A stretch of 64,000 nt of DNA from Marinovum algicola (GCF_900109145.1 NZ_FNYY01000009.1:62001-126000), one strand, 5' to 3'; counted from the stretch's first letter, positions 9,636 to 18,383 are shown. Numbers and translations: made by a program. The notes: generated by a model from the letters alone, not told the origin.

Positions 9636-10055
9636 CTACGCCGTGTTCTCCAGCCGGTCTTCGCCGCTCTGCTCCTTGGCAAGATCGGCGAGGATCGGGC
9701 AATCCGGGCGGTGATCGCCGGCGCAGGCATCCACCAGATGCGCCAGCGTGGCGCGCATCTCCTTCAGTTCCGCGATCTTGCTGTCGATCCGTTCGAGGTG
9801 GTGTTCCGCGATATCCTTGACCTCGGCGCTGGCGCGATGTTCGTCTTCGTAGAGCGCCATGAGGTTGCGGCAGTCTTCGATGGAAAAGCCCAGCGCGCGG
9901 GCCCGGCCCAGAAAGGCCAGCTTGTGCGCATCGCTTTCGCGGAACGAGCGATAGCCGTTCGCGCTGCGCAGCGGTTTCACCAGGCCGATATCCTCATAGT
10001 AGCGGATCGTCTTGGCGGGCAGACCGGACAGGGCGGCCACATCTCCGATATTCAT
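9636..10055 (-). CDS. cueR: Cu(I)-responsive MerR-family regulator CueR
   Basis: A 139-residue MerR protein. The winged helix starts MNIGDVAALSGLPAKTIRYYE; a long coiled helix follows; the metal-binding loop has C111 and C119 spaced C-x7-C (C-A-G-D-H-R-P-D-C), and S76 occupies the position that in CueR marks monovalent-metal selectivity. Its AAGGAGG ribosome site overlaps the copA stop, suggesting translational coupling. Five promoters with CueR-like spacing and dyads are present in the window (12613-12643, 12671-12701, 16173-16203, 16251-16281, 19987-20017) and are its likely targets. Confidence 0.92.
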   Translation of the reverse strand: MNIGDVAALSGLPAKTIRYYEDIGLVKPLRSANGYRSFRESDAHKLAFLGRARALGFSIEDCRNLMALYEDEHRASAEVKDIAEHHLERIDSKIAELKEMRATLAHLVDACAGDHRPDCPILADLAKEQSGEDRLENTA

Positions 10056-10067
10056 GTCAGTTCCTCC

Positions 10068-12587
10068 TTATTCAGCGGCGAGGGGGGCAGGGGAGCGCGT
10101 CGGGGCCTGTACAGGCCCCGGCAGGCGGGATTCGTCCATCACCGCGCGTACGCGGCGCAACCGCAGGGCGTTGGTCAGCACAAAGACCGAGCTGAGCGCC
10201 ATGGCACCGGCGGCCAGGACCGGCGACAACAGCAGGCCGAAGGCGGGATAGAGCAGGCCCGCAGCCACCGGGATCAGCGCGACATTGTAGCCGAAGGCCC
10301 AGAAGAGGTTCTGTCGGATGTTGCGCATGGTCCGGCCGGAGACTTCGAAGGCGTTCACCACGCCGCGCAGGTCGCCCGACATCAGCACCACATCCGCCGA
10401 CTCGATGGCGACATCGGTGCCGGTGCCGATCGCGATCCCGACATCGGCATGGGCCAGCGCCGGCGCGTCGTTGATGCCGTCGCCGACAAAGGCAATCTGC
10501 TTGCCGCCTTGCCGCAGCTCGTCCAGGGCGGCCACCTTGCCATCGGGCAGAACACCGGCGATCACGTGGTCGATCCCGGTTTCGCGGGCGATGGCAAGGG
10601 CCGTCTCGCGCTTGTCGCCGGTGATCATCGCGACCTTCAGCCCGAGATCGTGCAGCGCGCGGATCGCCGCAGCGCTGGCTGGTTTCACCGGGTCGGCCAC
10701 GCCGATCACCGCCGCGACCTTGCCGTCAACCGCCGCAAAGAGCGCGGTCCGGCCCTGTTCCGCCAAGCGGCGTTCGGCATCGGCCATGGCGCCGATGTCG
10801 ATCCCCTCGCGGGTCATCAGGCGATCCGCTCCGACAAGCACATCATGCCCGGCGATCTTGGCCTGCACGCCGTAGCCAGTGATCGAGGCGAAATCCTCCA
10901 CCTCATGGCGCGTCGCGCCTTCGGCCTGGGCGGTGCGCACGATGGCCTCGGCAATCGGGTGTTCCGACAGCGCCTCGACCGCCGCCACCAGCGCCAGTAC
11001 GTCGGCGCGCTCAAAGTCTTCGGCCAGCACCAGATCGGTCAGCTCCGGGCGGCCTTCGGTCACCGTGCCGGTCTTGTCCAGCGCCACCACATCGACCGAG
11101 GTCAGCTGTTGCAGGGCGTCGCCCTTGCGGAACAGCACGCCCATTTCGGCGGCCCGGCCGGTGCCCACCATGATCGAGGTCGGTGTGGCCAGACCCATCG
11201 CGCAAGGGCACGCGATGATCAGTACCGAGACCCCGGCAACCAGCGCATACGACAGCGCCGGCGAGGGGCCGACCACCAGCCAGACCAGCACCGTCAGCGC
11301 GGCCAGGGCCATGACGGCCGGCACGAACCACAGGGTGATCCGGTCCACCATGCCCTGGATCGGCAGCTTGGCGCCCTGCGCCTGTTCGACCATGCGAATG
11401 ATCTGGGCCAGGGTGGTATCGGCTCCGACGCGGGTGGCACGGAACTGGAAGCTGCCGGTGCCGTTGACGGTGCCGCCGGTCACCGGGTCGCCCTCGGCCT
11501 TGGCCACGGGCACCGGTTCGCCGGTGATCATGCTTTCGTCGACATGGGCGCTGCCCTGGATCACCTCGCCGTCGACGGCGATGCGCTCACCTGGCCGAAC
11601 GACAAGGATGTCGCCGGCGACGATACGCTCGATAGCCATCTCCTGCGGTTCACCATCCACCAGAACCCGCGCGGTGCGCGCCTGAAGGCCCAGCAGTTTC
11701 TGGATCGCGGCACCGGTGCGGCCCTTGGCCCGCGCTTCCATCCAGCGGCCGAGAAGGATCAGCACCACGATCACCGCCGCCGCTTCGAAATAGACCGCGC
11801 GTGCGGTTTCCGGCAGCAGGGCGGGCGCGAACAGTGCCGTCAGGGAATAGAGATAGGCGGCCCCGGTGCCCACGGCGACCAGGCTGTTCATGTCCGGCGC
11901 GCCTTTCAGCAGGGCGGGGAACCCCTTGAGATAGAAGTGGCGCCCCGGCCAGAACAGCACCACCGATGTCAGCACGAACTGGATCATCCAGCTGGTCTGG
12001 TGGCCGATGGTGCGGCCGATCAGCTCATGCACGCCCGGCACGATATGCGCGCCCATTTCCAGCAGGAAGACCGGCAATGCCAGCACCGCCGCAAAGGCGG
12101 TGCGGCGGGCCATCTCGCGGGCCTCGGTCTGTTTGCGCGCGCCGGGATCCTCGGTCGTGGTCGCGTCGGCCGGCTCTGCCGGATATCCGGCGTCGGCCGC
12201 GGCCTTGAGCAGATCGGAGAGCTCGACGGCGCCTTCGACATAGGTGACCGTCGCGGTTTCAGACGCGAGGTTGACGTTGACGTCGAGCACGCCGGGGACC
12301 GCTTCCAACGCCTTGTCGACGCGCCCGACGCAGGAGGCGCAGGACATGGAGGCGATGTTCAGGCGCACCGTGCCGGTGCGGGCGGGATAGCCGGCGCGCT
12401 CCAGCGCGTCGATCACAGCGGGAACGCGGGTGTCGGAATCGATCTGTGCCTGTGCCGTCTCGGACGCGAGATTGACGTTGACCGCGTCGACCCCGGGCAC
12501 CGCCGCCAACGCGCGTTCTACCCGGCCGACGCAGGACGCGCAGGACATATTCTGTACCGAAACCCGAATGTTTGTAGAGGGTGTCAT
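10068..12587 (-). CDS. copA: Cu+-exporting P1B-type ATPase CopA with two N-terminal HMA domains
   Basis: 839 residues. Two heavy-metal-associated domains carry MSCASC at about 14-19 and 81-86. Eight-helix P1B core: ion-binding CPC at 460-462, phosphorylation motif DKTGT at 504-508, then the HP motif (SEHPIAEAI), TGDK and [10 protein letters not shown]. It pumps Cu+ from cytoplasm to periplasm. ATG 12587 lies about 20 bases downstream of a CueR-type promoter; an in-frame upstream extension would run through that promoter and is rejected. First gene of the copA-cueR-channel-DUF305-glutaredoxin operon. Confidence 0.95.
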   Translation of the reverse strand: MTPSTNIRVSVQNMSCASCVGRVERALAAVPGVDAVNVNLASETAQAQIDSDTRVPAVIDALERAGYPARTGTVRLNIASMSCASCVGRVDKALEAVPGVLDVNVNLASETATVTYVEGAVELSDLLKAAADAGYPAEPADATTTEDPGARKQTEAREMARRTAFAAVLALPVFLLEMGAHIVPGVHELIGRTIGHQTSWMIQFVLTSVVLFWPGRHFYLKGFPALLKGAPDMNSLVAVGTGAAYLYSLTALFAPALLPETARAVYFEAAAVIVVLILLGRWMEARAKGRTGAAIQKLLGLQARTARVLVDGEPQEMAIERIVAGDILVVRPGERIAVDGEVIQGSAHVDESMITGEPVPVAKAEGDPVTGGTVNGTGSFQFRATRVGADTTLAQIIRMVEQAQGAKLPIQGMVDRITLWFVPAVMALAALTVLVWLVVGPSPALSYALVAGVSVLIIACPCAMGLATPTSIMVGTGRAAEMGVLFRKGDALQQLTSVDVVALDKTGTVTEGRPELTDLVLAEDFERADVLALVAAVEALSEHPIAEAIVRTAQAEGATRHEVEDFASITGYGVQAKIAGHDVLVGADRLMTREGIDIGAMADAERRLAEQGRTALFAAVDGKVAAVIGVADPVKPASAAAIRALHDLGLKVAMITGDKRETALAIARETGIDHVIAGVLPDGKVAALDELRQGGKQIAFVGDGINDAPALAHADVGIAIGTGTDVAIESADVVLMSGDLRGVVNAFEVSGRTMRNIRQNLFWAFGYNVALIPVAAGLLYPAFGLLLSPVLAAGAMALSSVFVLTNALRLRRVRAVMDESRLPGPVQAPTRSPAPLAAE

Positions 12588-12612
12588 GGCATCTCCTTCG
12601 TTGCTGGGAAGG

Positions 12613-12643
12613 TATCTAGGGCTTCCATTCACTGGAAGGTCAA
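12613..12643 (-). promoter_or_regulatory. CueR-type promoter/operator of copA
   Basis: Reading the minus strand: -35 TTGACC, a 19-bp spacer holding the dyad CTTCC-AGTGAAT-GGAAG, and -10 TAGATA. A 19-bp spacer with a centred dyad is the hallmark of MerR/CueR-activated promoters. The predicted start lies about 20 bp before the copA ATG. Confidence 0.85.
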
Positions 12644-12670
12644 CTACTTTCGAAAGATTTTGTTTCCATC

Positions 12671-12701
12671 TTGACCTTCCCTGGCTGGAAGCACCCACAT
12701 G
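12671..12701 (+). promoter_or_regulatory. CueR-type promoter/operator of the copZ-like gene
   Basis: Plus strand: -35 TTGACC, a 19-bp spacer containing CTTCC-CTGGCT-GGAAG, and a weak -10 CACATG. It is arranged divergently with the copA promoter, with about 27 bp between the two -35 boxes, and precedes the chaperone ATG by about 25 bases. Confidence 0.75.
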
Positions 12702-12725
12702 ACGTTAACACAGAAGGAGAAGGTA

Positions 12726-12932
12726 ATGAGCAACTTCAAGGTTCCAGGCATGAGTTGCGGGCATTGCACCGCGGCAATCGAAAAAGCGATCAAGGCGATC
12801 GATCCGACCGCCACCGTCACCTGCGATCTCGCGGCACGGGCCGTCGCGGTCGAGACGATTCTCAGCGACCGCGCGGTGTCCGAGGCCATTCGCGACGCCG
12901 GATACGACGTGGCCGCCGAAGCTTCGGCCTGA
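12726..12932 (+). CDS. copZ: CopZ-like copper chaperone (single HMA domain)
   Basis: 68 residues, one heavy-metal-associated domain. Metal site M-S-C-G-H-C near residues 8-13, with the usual GYDV end. ATG 12726 follows a strong AGAAGGAGAAGG ribosome site; an upstream in-frame TTG/ATG pair would overlap the promoter. Predicted cytosolic Cu+ carrier delivering to CopA. Its divergent CueR-type promoter next to copA supports copper rather than mercury or zinc. Confidence 0.9.
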   Translation: MSNFKVPGMSCGHCTAAIEKAIKAIDPTATVTCDLAARAVAVETILSDRAVSEAIRDAGYDVAAEASA

Positions 12933-12987
12933 AACGAGCCCGGCTCTCGAAACCGGCACCGCGCAGCGCGCGCGGGCCTATCCCTAT

Positions 12988-13482
12988 TCAGCGACCCGCC
13001 GCGGCGCTTCTTTCGGCTTGGGCCGTACGCTGGCGCTCCGGCCAGGTCGATTTGATGTAGGCGATGATATTCCAGATTTCCGCATCCGACAGCTGCTCGC
13101 CAAAGCTCGGCATGGCGCTATCGAACTCGACGCCCTCTTTCGCGAGCGCCTCCTTGCCCCCGAGCTTGGTGTAATCGAACAACACGCTGTCCGGGTGATG
13201 CCAGGTGTGCCCGGTCTCGTCATGGGGCGGTGCGGGCAAGGTGCCATCGGGGCCGGGCGAGCGCCAGTCCGGCTGGCCTTCTAGATTTGCGCCATGGCAG
13301 GCGGCGCAGAAATCGCCGTAGAGCTGCTCGCCCTGCGCGATATCCACCGTGGCAGGCATGGTTGCGGTCGTCGGCGCAGCAAGCTCGCCGCGCATCCAGA
13401 CCGTGGCGCCCACGCCGCCCAGGGCGATAAGCAGCACGATCAAGGTGCGTCGCTGCAATAACAAATCCGGCAGTTTCATCAT
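12988..13482 (-). CDS. membrane-anchored class I c-type cytochrome
   Basis: 164 residues. An N-terminal signal-anchor (about 13-32) is followed by one haem site C-A-A-C-H at 59-63 and a cytochrome c fold with MPSFGEQLSDAEIWNIIAYIKSTWP at the C-terminal end, where the Met is the likely axial ligand. ATG pair at 13482/13479 after GGGG; 13482 is given, 13479 has better spacing. Last gene of the minus-strand cytochrome operon; it has no counterpart in the second copy of the module. Probable role: electron transfer from the periplasmic copper redox chain to the terminal oxidase. Confidence 0.85.
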   Translation of the reverse strand: MMKLPDLLLQRRTLIVLLIALGGVGATVWMRGELAAPTTATMPATVDIAQGEQLYGDFCAACHGANLEGQPDWRSPGPDGTLPAPPHDETGHTWHHPDSVLFDYTKLGGKEALAKEGVEFDSAMPSFGEQLSDAEIWNIIAYIKSTWPERQRTAQAERSAAAGR

Positions 13483-13528
13483 TACCCCATTCTTCAGGAA
13501 AGGTGGGGCGCTGACGCGCCCCATCATA

Positions 13529-14473
13529 CTAGTCGTAGGTTTTCTGCGGCGTCGACAAGGCGGCAACCGCGCTTTCTTTCAGGCCCTCGCCTTCCATCAG
13601 GTAGGTCGCCATCGCGCGCAGATCAGCTTGGGTCAGGAATCGTGTCCCGTTCTGCACCACCTCGCCCATGCTGCCGCCAAAGACGTCGCCGGATGGCGTG
13701 ATCCCGCTTTGCAGAGCATAGCTCAGGTTGTCGACGGTCCAGCCCCTTTCCGCCAAGGTCGCGGGAAGAATGGAGGGCGCCTTGTTGCCGCCCGGAAGAG
13801 CGTCGTTGCCGGCGAAAAAGGCTGACGGATCCCGCCCTCCGGCCAGGTTCCGGCCGGTGTGGCAGGCCGCGCAATGCGCGGCGCCGCGCACGAGCTCCCG
13901 GCCGCGGTTCCATTCGGCGCTCTTGCCGTCCACCGGCGCTGTTTCCGGGGCGCCGAAAAACGCGGCCCGCCAGAGCTTGAGCCCCCATCGTTGATCGAAG
14001 GGAAAGCCGACGTCGTGTTCGGGCGTGGATTCGGCCACCGGCGCGACAGTCTGAAACGCCGCCCAGAGGTCGGCGATATCCTGATCCGAGAAATTCGCAT
14101 AGAACGGATAGGTGAACGCCGGGTAGTAGGGCGTTCCATCGGGGGCGATGCCCTGCCTGATGGCCTTTGCGAATTGCTCCACGTCCCAGTTGCCGAGGCC
14201 GTGATCGGGATCGGTGGTCAGGTTCGGCGGATAGAAGGTGCCGAAATCGGTGTTGAGCGGCGCGCCACCGGCCAGCGCCGCACCACCTTCCTCGAAATTC
14301 GTGTGACATGCGACACAGCCGCTGGCCCGCGCCAGATAGGCGCCGCGCTGCACATCGCCTTCTGGTTCGATTTTCCTGGGGTCGCTGCCGATCGGCCAGG
14401 CCACGAGGGCCGCCACGGTGGTTGCGCCGGCAAGGGACAGCCCGGCGATGCCTGCAATAAGAAACTGCCTCAT
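13529..14473 (-). CDS. dihaem c-type cytochrome (module copy 1)
   Basis: 314 residues. Signal-anchor at about 5-27, haem sites C-V-A-C-H at 53-57 and C-A-A-C-H at 201-205. The NLTTDPDHGLGNW segment after the first haem and the conserved GITPSGDVFGGSMGEVV near the end resemble the cytochrome subunits of membrane dehydrogenases and thiosulfate/alcohol dehydrogenase cytochromes. Closely similar throughout to the 24138-25031 protein. One base separates it from the cytochrome c'-like gene upstream. Probably passes electrons from the Met-rich partner to the respiratory chain. Confidence 0.9.
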   Translation of the reverse strand: MRQFLIAGIAGLSLAGATTVAALVAWPIGSDPRKIEPEGDVQRGAYLARASGCVACHTNFEEGGAALAGGAPLNTDFGTFYPPNLTTDPDHGLGNWDVEQFAKAIRQGIAPDGTPYYPAFTYPFYANFSDQDIADLWAAFQTVAPVAESTPEHDVGFPFDQRWGLKLWRAAFFGAPETAPVDGKSAEWNRGRELVRGAAHCAACHTGRNLAGGRDPSAFFAGNDALPGGNKAPSILPATLAERGWTVDNLSYALQSGITPSGDVFGGSMGEVVQNGTRFLTQADLRAMATYLMEGEGLKESAVAALSTPQKTYD

Positions 14474-14474
14474 G

Positions 14475-15056
14475 TCACTTGGCCTCTTTCCGGAACCGCG
14501 TATGACAGGTCGAGCAGGTGTTGCTGACCAGCGAAAACACCTCGTTGGCCGGCATGTCCGCCAGCTCTTCACGGCCGAGCGTCGCTTCCAGCGCCATTCC
14601 GGTGCCCATCATCGACCCGGCGCCCATCATGCCGCCGCCGCCCATCATCGATGCCGCGTCGGCCATGCCCTGTTTTGGCGCGGCCGGTCCGTTCTCGGCG
14701 GCCAGGGCGAGCCCTTCGGAATAGGTGTGAAGGCGTTCGGCCAGTTCGGCAAAGGTGGCCCAGTCTTGCCAGATGGACGCCTTGACGTAGGACGCCATGT
14801 TTTCGTTGTCAGCCGGGAAAAGCCGCGTCATCGAGGCGCCGGCATGTCGGCCGATGGCCTCGGCGGCATCGCGCACGGCGGCGGCCTCGTACTCGGACGC
14901 GCCGCTCATCATCGGCGCGATGGTCTTGATGGCATCAGCCATGGCCGACATCGCGACCATCCTTTCGCGCACGATCCCCTTTGCGCCGGTATGCGCAAGC
15001 GCAGCCGACGCCAGCGAAAGTGCCGCGACGGTGGCAATAGTGAATTTGGTTCTCAT
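14475..15056 (-). CDS. Met-rich cytochrome c'/c556-like protein (module copy 1)
   Basis: 193 residues. Cleavable signal peptide (1-21, ending ALA), a helical-bundle cytochrome c'-type body and one C-terminal haem site C-S-T-C-H at 181-185, as in that family. Between helices lies a Gly/Met insert at about 131-154 with repeated MMG units, which is not part of the usual fold and looks like a periplasmic Cu(I)-binding loop. Paralogue of 23531-24136. Function as a combined haem and copper protein is inferred from the insert and the copper operon context. Confidence 0.85.
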   Translation of the reverse strand: MRTKFTIATVAALSLASAALAHTGAKGIVRERMVAMSAMADAIKTIAPMMSGASEYEAAAVRDAAEAIGRHAGASMTRLFPADNENMASYVKASIWQDWATFAELAERLHTYSEGLALAAENGPAAPKQGMADAASMMGGGGMMGAGSMMGTGMALEATLGREELADMPANEVFSLVSNTCSTCHTRFRKEAK

Positions 15057-15098
15057 TTCCTTGTCCTTCGTCTTACCGTTGGTGTTTTTCCAAATCAG

Positions 15099-15452
15099 TC
15101 AGACGAAGGGGCGCGGAGGAGGTGGGTCATATCCCGGGTCCAGCCCGGCCCAGAGGGCCACACGGGACCGAAATTTCTTGGTATCGAAGAGCGTCGCATG
15201 ATCTTTCAGGGCCGGTTCGGCCATAATCGCCGAAACCGCGCAATCCAGCCCCGGGTGGCAATGGCCCAGGGCCTCTTCGATCAGAGAATGCGGGGCGTCG
15301 TCGTGCGCATCGCCGGCGCCGGCGAATGCCGTGGCAGAAGACAGGCTTTCGTCGGGGTGGGCGTCGTTGACCTCTGGCCCAAGGCCGAGCGCCAGCAGCA
15401 CACAGAGGAGTGCCGTGCGCAGGATGGCCAGAGGAGAGCGCCCACCCCGCAT
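15099..15452 (-). CDS. small secreted protein with GHCH motif (module copy 1), unknown function
   Basis: 117 residues. Hydrophobic N-terminus (about 9-26) suggests secretion or a membrane anchor. The rest is His/Asp-rich, with H-S-L-I-E-E-A-L-G-H-C-H and a second Cys a few residues later, and a Pro-rich end. Its counterpart in the second module (23151-23483) shares the G-H-C-H ... C arrangement and the position between the two cytochrome genes. I do not recognise a family. The conserved His/Cys cluster suggests metal binding, possibly delivery to the neighbouring proteins. Confidence 0.65.
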   Translation of the reverse strand: MRGGRSPLAILRTALLCVLLALGLGPEVNDAHPDESLSSATAFAGAGDAHDDAPHSLIEEALGHCHPGLDCAVSAIMAEPALKDHATLFDTKKFRSRVALWAGLDPGYDPPPPRPFV

Positions 15453-15456
15453 CCCG

Positions 15457-15915
15457 CTAGAAGATTCCGTTCTCGGCTTGCAGTTCGCGGACGTATCGCG
15501 CGATCATCTTCACATCGGCATCGGTCAGGCCTTCGACCGGCGGCATGTTGCCGAATTGCCAGTGGTGGGCCCGAACGCCGTTCTTCGCGGCCATGACAAA
15601 GGCCATGTCGGAATGGTGCCCGGGTTCGTATGTCTTGTGCACCAGCGGCGGCGCGATACCGTTCTGGCCGGCGGCATTTGTCCCGTGGCAGGCCGCGCAT
15701 TTGGCTTCGAAAGCCCGTTTGCCGATTTGCGCATTGGCGGACAGCTCGGCCGGCAGCGAAACTTCGACGATCGGCGCGCCGTCCGCGATATCGCTGGTGT
15801 CTGGCGGGGTCATCGAATGGCCCGCGGTCTGAGACGTGGATTGCCCCATGTTCAGATAGACCGCCAATCCGCCAAGCAGAAAAAAGGCCACGAGGGCCAG
15901 TAGAGATTTAGTCAT
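15457..15915 (-). CDS. small membrane-anchored c-type cytochrome (module copy 1)
   Basis: 152 residues. N-terminal membrane anchor (about 4-22), haem site C-A-A-C-H at 73-77, and a probable axial Met in FGNMPPVEG. Twenty consecutive residues around the haem site (from RAFEAK to GQNG) are identical to the 22701-23147 paralogue, and the EP-x-HH-x-DMAFV segment before the C-terminal helix is also shared. Opens the minus-strand cytochrome operon; a CueR-type promoter lies about 260 bp upstream. Confidence 0.9.
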   Translation of the reverse strand: MTKSLLALVAFFLLGGLAVYLNMGQSTSQTAGHSMTPPDTSDIADGAPIVEVSLPAELSANAQIGKRAFEAKCAACHGTNAAGQNGIAPPLVHKTYEPGHHSDMAFVMAAKNGVRAHHWQFGNMPPVEGLTDADVKMIARYVRELQAENGIF

Positions 15916-16172
15916 GAATTTGGTTCCTTGCGGTCATCGGTTCGACTTGGGCCGATTTTCTCCGGGGCCGGGCTGTCATGGCCCGGGCGCCCTCGGCGCG
16001 CATTTCGCGGTCAACGTCGATGGACCCATTTGATGATTTTCTGCCATTCCTGCCGAGTCTCGCAACGCTGCTTCCGTGGTAAGCGGATGCAACGACGCAC
16101 ATGCGATCATTCCGTGATGGCGCCTGCCCTGCCATGGCATGCACGCCCCTAGTTTCTTGCCTATTGAGGCAA

Positions 16173-16203
16173 CGTAGAGCACCTTCCTGCGCAGGAAGGT
16201 CAA
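16173..16203 (-). promoter_or_regulatory. CueR-type promoter/operator of cytochrome module 1
   Basis: Minus strand: -35 TTGACC, 19-bp spacer with the perfect dyad CTTCC-TGCGCA-GGAAG, and -10 TCTACG (weak). It faces the cytochrome operon starting at 15915. Confidence 0.75.
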
Positions 16204-16250
16204 GCTGGTTCACCCTGACAAAACAGTGAAATTTGTATCTGATTGCAACA

Positions 16251-16281
16251 TTGACCTTCCCGTGCTGGAGGCCGCTAGCCA
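16251..16281 (+). promoter_or_regulatory. CueR-type promoter/operator of the DUF2933-like gene
   Basis: Plus strand: -35 TTGACC, 19-bp spacer with the imperfect dyad CTTCC-CGTGCT-GGAGG, and -10 TAGCCA. The DUF2933-like ATG follows about 32 bases after the -10 box. Confidence 0.75.
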
Positions 16282-16312
16282 CCTCGGCAGGTCACTGGAG
16301 ACAAGACGAACG

Positions 16313-16606
16313 ATGGACACCAACGACAAGACGGCCGGGCAGGCCGGTAGCGACAAGATCATGAAATACGGAATGTGGGCCTGCTGCGCGGTGATGTTGC
16401 TGCCGCTGGGGGCTTTCCTTGTGTCTGGCGGGGCGTCGGGCGGGGCCGGGGGGCTCGCGACCCTGGCGCCGATCGTGCTCTGTGTCGGCGCGCATCTGGT
16501 CATGCACCGGTTCATGGGAAAATCCTGTCACGGAAAGGCGGAAGATGCTGAGACCAAGGCCGAGACGCCAGACCCCCGGGCCACGGCACGGGTCGCCGCG
16601 GAATAA
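16313..16606 (+). CDS. small DUF2933-like membrane protein
   Basis: 97 residues. Two hydrophobic segments at about 19-38 and 47-64, the first beginning MWACCAVMLLP and the second ending in C-V-G-A-H-L-V-M-H-R-F-M-G-K-S-C-H-G, a Cys/His/Met cluster typical of the small DUF2933 proteins found beside copper and mercury genes. Directly downstream of a CueR-type promoter. ATG 16313; the in-frame upstream extension overlaps the promoter. Likely a small membrane metal-binding accessory protein; mechanism unknown. Confidence 0.75.
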   Translation: MDTNDKTAGQAGSDKIMKYGMWACCAVMLLPLGAFLVSGGASGGAGGLATLAPIVLCVGAHLVMHRFMGKSCHGKAEDAETKAETPDPRATARVAAE

Positions 16607-16619
16607 ACCCCGCGCGAGG

Positions 16620-16850
16620 ATGTTTCGGTGCGCGGCCGGCATGCTGGTGCTTGCCGGTCTCGGTGCCTGTTCGACGACGCTGGCGGATTGCTTCGACCTG
16701 GAGGCGGCGCGCCTGTCCACAAACGGGGCCGAAGCGCATCTGCCGCCGGGATGCGAGATCACCGGGACCAGCGCAAACGGGGTGGCAACGCTGGCCTGTG
16801 CCGGCGGTCGCGAGGGTTTCATGGTGCTCGGGGCCGATCGCGCCGGGTAA
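16620..16850 (+). CDS. small putative lipoprotein
   Basis: 76 residues with a lipobox-like V-L-A-G-L-G-A-C near residues 9-16, followed by two further Cys pairs in ADCFDLEAARL, PPGCEITG and TLACAGG. No family recognised. It starts 13 bp after the DUF2933-like stop and is probably co-transcribed from the same CueR-type promoter. The ribosome site (GAGG immediately before ATG) is poor, and an internal ATG at 16641 is possible, so the gene is moderately supported. Confidence 0.5.
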   Translation: MFRCAAGMLVLAGLGACSTTLADCFDLEAARLSTNGAEAHLPPGCEITGTSANGVATLACAGGREGFMVLGADRAG

Positions 16851-16934
16851 GGCCCGCCCCCCTGGCCGCAGGACAGGGGTGTCGGGTCGCAGGCGGATTG
16901 TCAGGTCATGGCCCTCGTCGCCGTGGCCCGCGCC

Positions 16935-18383
16935 TCACGGCCGGTTTTGCGCAAGGGCGGCACCCCGCTCGGGGGCGGTCGACGGCTCCCGGCTCGGGGT
17001 GTTGGCCGCTTCGAGCGGCAGTGTGACCGTCGCCAGCAATCCGCCTTCAGCGCGGTTGGAAAGCGCCACGTCGCCGCCATGGGCCCGGATGATGGTGCGC
17101 GCGATCGACAGCCCCAGGCCGGTGCCGCCGGTTTCGCGAGAGCGGGATTTCTCGAGCCGGAAGAACGGCTCGAACACCTGCTGAAGCTCGCTTTCCGGTA
17201 TGCCGGGGCCGGTGTCGGAAATCAGAATCCGCACATGGCCGGGATCGGTCCGAAAGGAGACCCGGGCCCCGCCGCCATAGCGCTGCGCGTTTTCGATGAT
17301 GTTGCGCAGCGCGCGGCGCATCGCTTGCGGGCGCAACCGCGCCTGGGCATCGTCGGCGGCGTCAAGCTCGAACCCGTTGATCATGTCTGCCTGCAACTGC
17401 TCAAGATAGCTGCGCAACTCCACTGTTTCGGAGGGTTCGGCGCTGGCCATGCCACGGGCAAAATCCAGGGTGGAACCGACCATCTCCTGCATTTCTTCGA
17501 TCGAGGCGACAAGGCTTTCGCGGGTTTCGTCCTCTTCGACCATTTCCGCCCGAACCCGCATTGCGGTCAGCGGAGAGCGCAGGTCATGACCCAGCGCCGC
17601 AAGAAGCTTGGTCCGGTCCGCCACGAACCGGGTCAGCCTTTCCTGCATGCGGTTGAAAGTCTGCGTGAGCCCGCGCACCTCGCTTGGCCCGATCAGCGGC
17701 AGGGGATCCACGGTTTCCCCACGCCCAAACCGGTCGGCGGCGTGCGAAACGCGCAGCAGAGGCCCGGTCAGGCGGGTCAGAAGGAACCAGCAGGCCGCGA
17801 CCAGAATGATCGCCGCGGTGATCCCGAAGCTGACGATGGAAATCCAGGGCCATTGCAGCGGCGGCGGCTCGAACCGGGTTCCGACGTTCAGCCATTGGCC
17901 GTCAGCCAGGGCGATCGAAAGCTGCATTTCGATGGCCGAGAGCTCGCCCTTCATCATGGCGAGGTGCATTTCCGCCATCTCGGGCACCAGATGGGGCATT
18001 GGCGGAATGCCATGCTCGACCTCGTGCAACTCGACCCGGATCTCCCGGTGTTCTGCGCCGCCAAGCAGCCCGCGCACGCGGGCCTCGACAGCGCCGCCAT
18101 CGGCATGGCTGGCATGGTCGACGTCGGGGTTGTCTGCGAGTTCGAACCGCACGAGGGGCGAATTCGCCGCGCGCAGGATGGCCTGATGCAAGGACTCCGG
18201 CGCCTCTTCGAGCAGCAGCGCCACATTTGCTGCCCGGCCGGCGGCCTCGAACCCCAGCGCCGCGCGCACGGCGAGGCCACGTTCGTCGACGAACAGCCAC
18301 AGGCTGATCGTCTGGGCGGCCGCCAGTGCCGCGACGATCAAGAGAACCAATTGCCCCCGGAGGCTGTCAAAGGGGCGTGGCAT
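16935..18383 (-). CDS. sensor histidine kinase with Met/His-rich periplasmic domain
   Basis: 482 residues. TM1 about 11-31, periplasmic sensor 32-178, TM2 about 181-202, HAMP, HisKA with phospho-acceptor H266 in ALGHDLRSPL, then N box (NIIENAQRYG), G1 (DTGPGIP) and G2 (GTGLGLSI). The sensor end is rich in H and M between 120 and 144 (H120, H124, M129, H131, M136, M139, H140, M143, M144), suggesting a periplasmic Cu(I)/Ag(I) sensor of the CusS type. ATG 18383 overlaps the response-regulator stop by one base. Confidence 0.92.
   Translation of the reverse strand: MPRPFDSLRGQLVLLIVAALAAAQTISLWLFVDERGLAVRAALGFEAAGRAANVALLLEEAPESLHQAILRAANSPLVRFELADNPDVDHASHADGGAVEARVRGLLGGAEHREIRVELHEVEHGIPPMPHLVPEMAEMHLAMMKGELSAIEMQLSIALADGQWLNVGTRFEPPPLQWPWISIVSFGITAAIILVAACWFLLTRLTGPLLRVSHAADRFGRGETVDPLPLIGPSEVRGLTQTFNRMQERLTRFVADRTKLLAALGHDLRSPLTAMRVRAEMVEEDETRESLVASIEEMQEMVGSTLDFARGMASAEPSETVELRSYLEQLQADMINGFELDAADDAQARLRPQAMRRALRNIIENAQRYGGGARVSFRTDPGHVRILISDTGPGIPESELQQVFEPFFRLEKSRSRETGGTGLGLSIARTIIRAHGGDVALSNRAEGGLLATVTLPLEAANTPSREPSTAPERGAALAQNRP

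Larger units (their letters stand above)
15916..16312. promoter_or_regulatory. 397-bp intergenic region with two divergent CueR-type promoters
   Basis: The region between the divergent cytochrome and DUF2933 genes holds the CueR-type sites at 16173-16203 (minus) and 16251-16281 (plus). The minus-strand leader between promoter and first cytochrome gene is about 250 nt, unusually long. An open frame crosses it on the minus strand (15908-16282) but has no family resemblance and spans the promoter, so I do not call it a gene. Confidence 0.6.

Noticed and set aside
9468-12674. 1068-codon open frame on the plus strand
   Set aside because: It is antisense to copA and cueR, both with full family motifs; its His/Arg/Gly-rich composition is typical of a shadow frame.
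15908-16282. Minus-strand open frame in the gap between the divergent copper operons
   Set aside because: It spans a CueR-type promoter, has no ribosome site or family resemblance, and overlaps the real cytochrome start.
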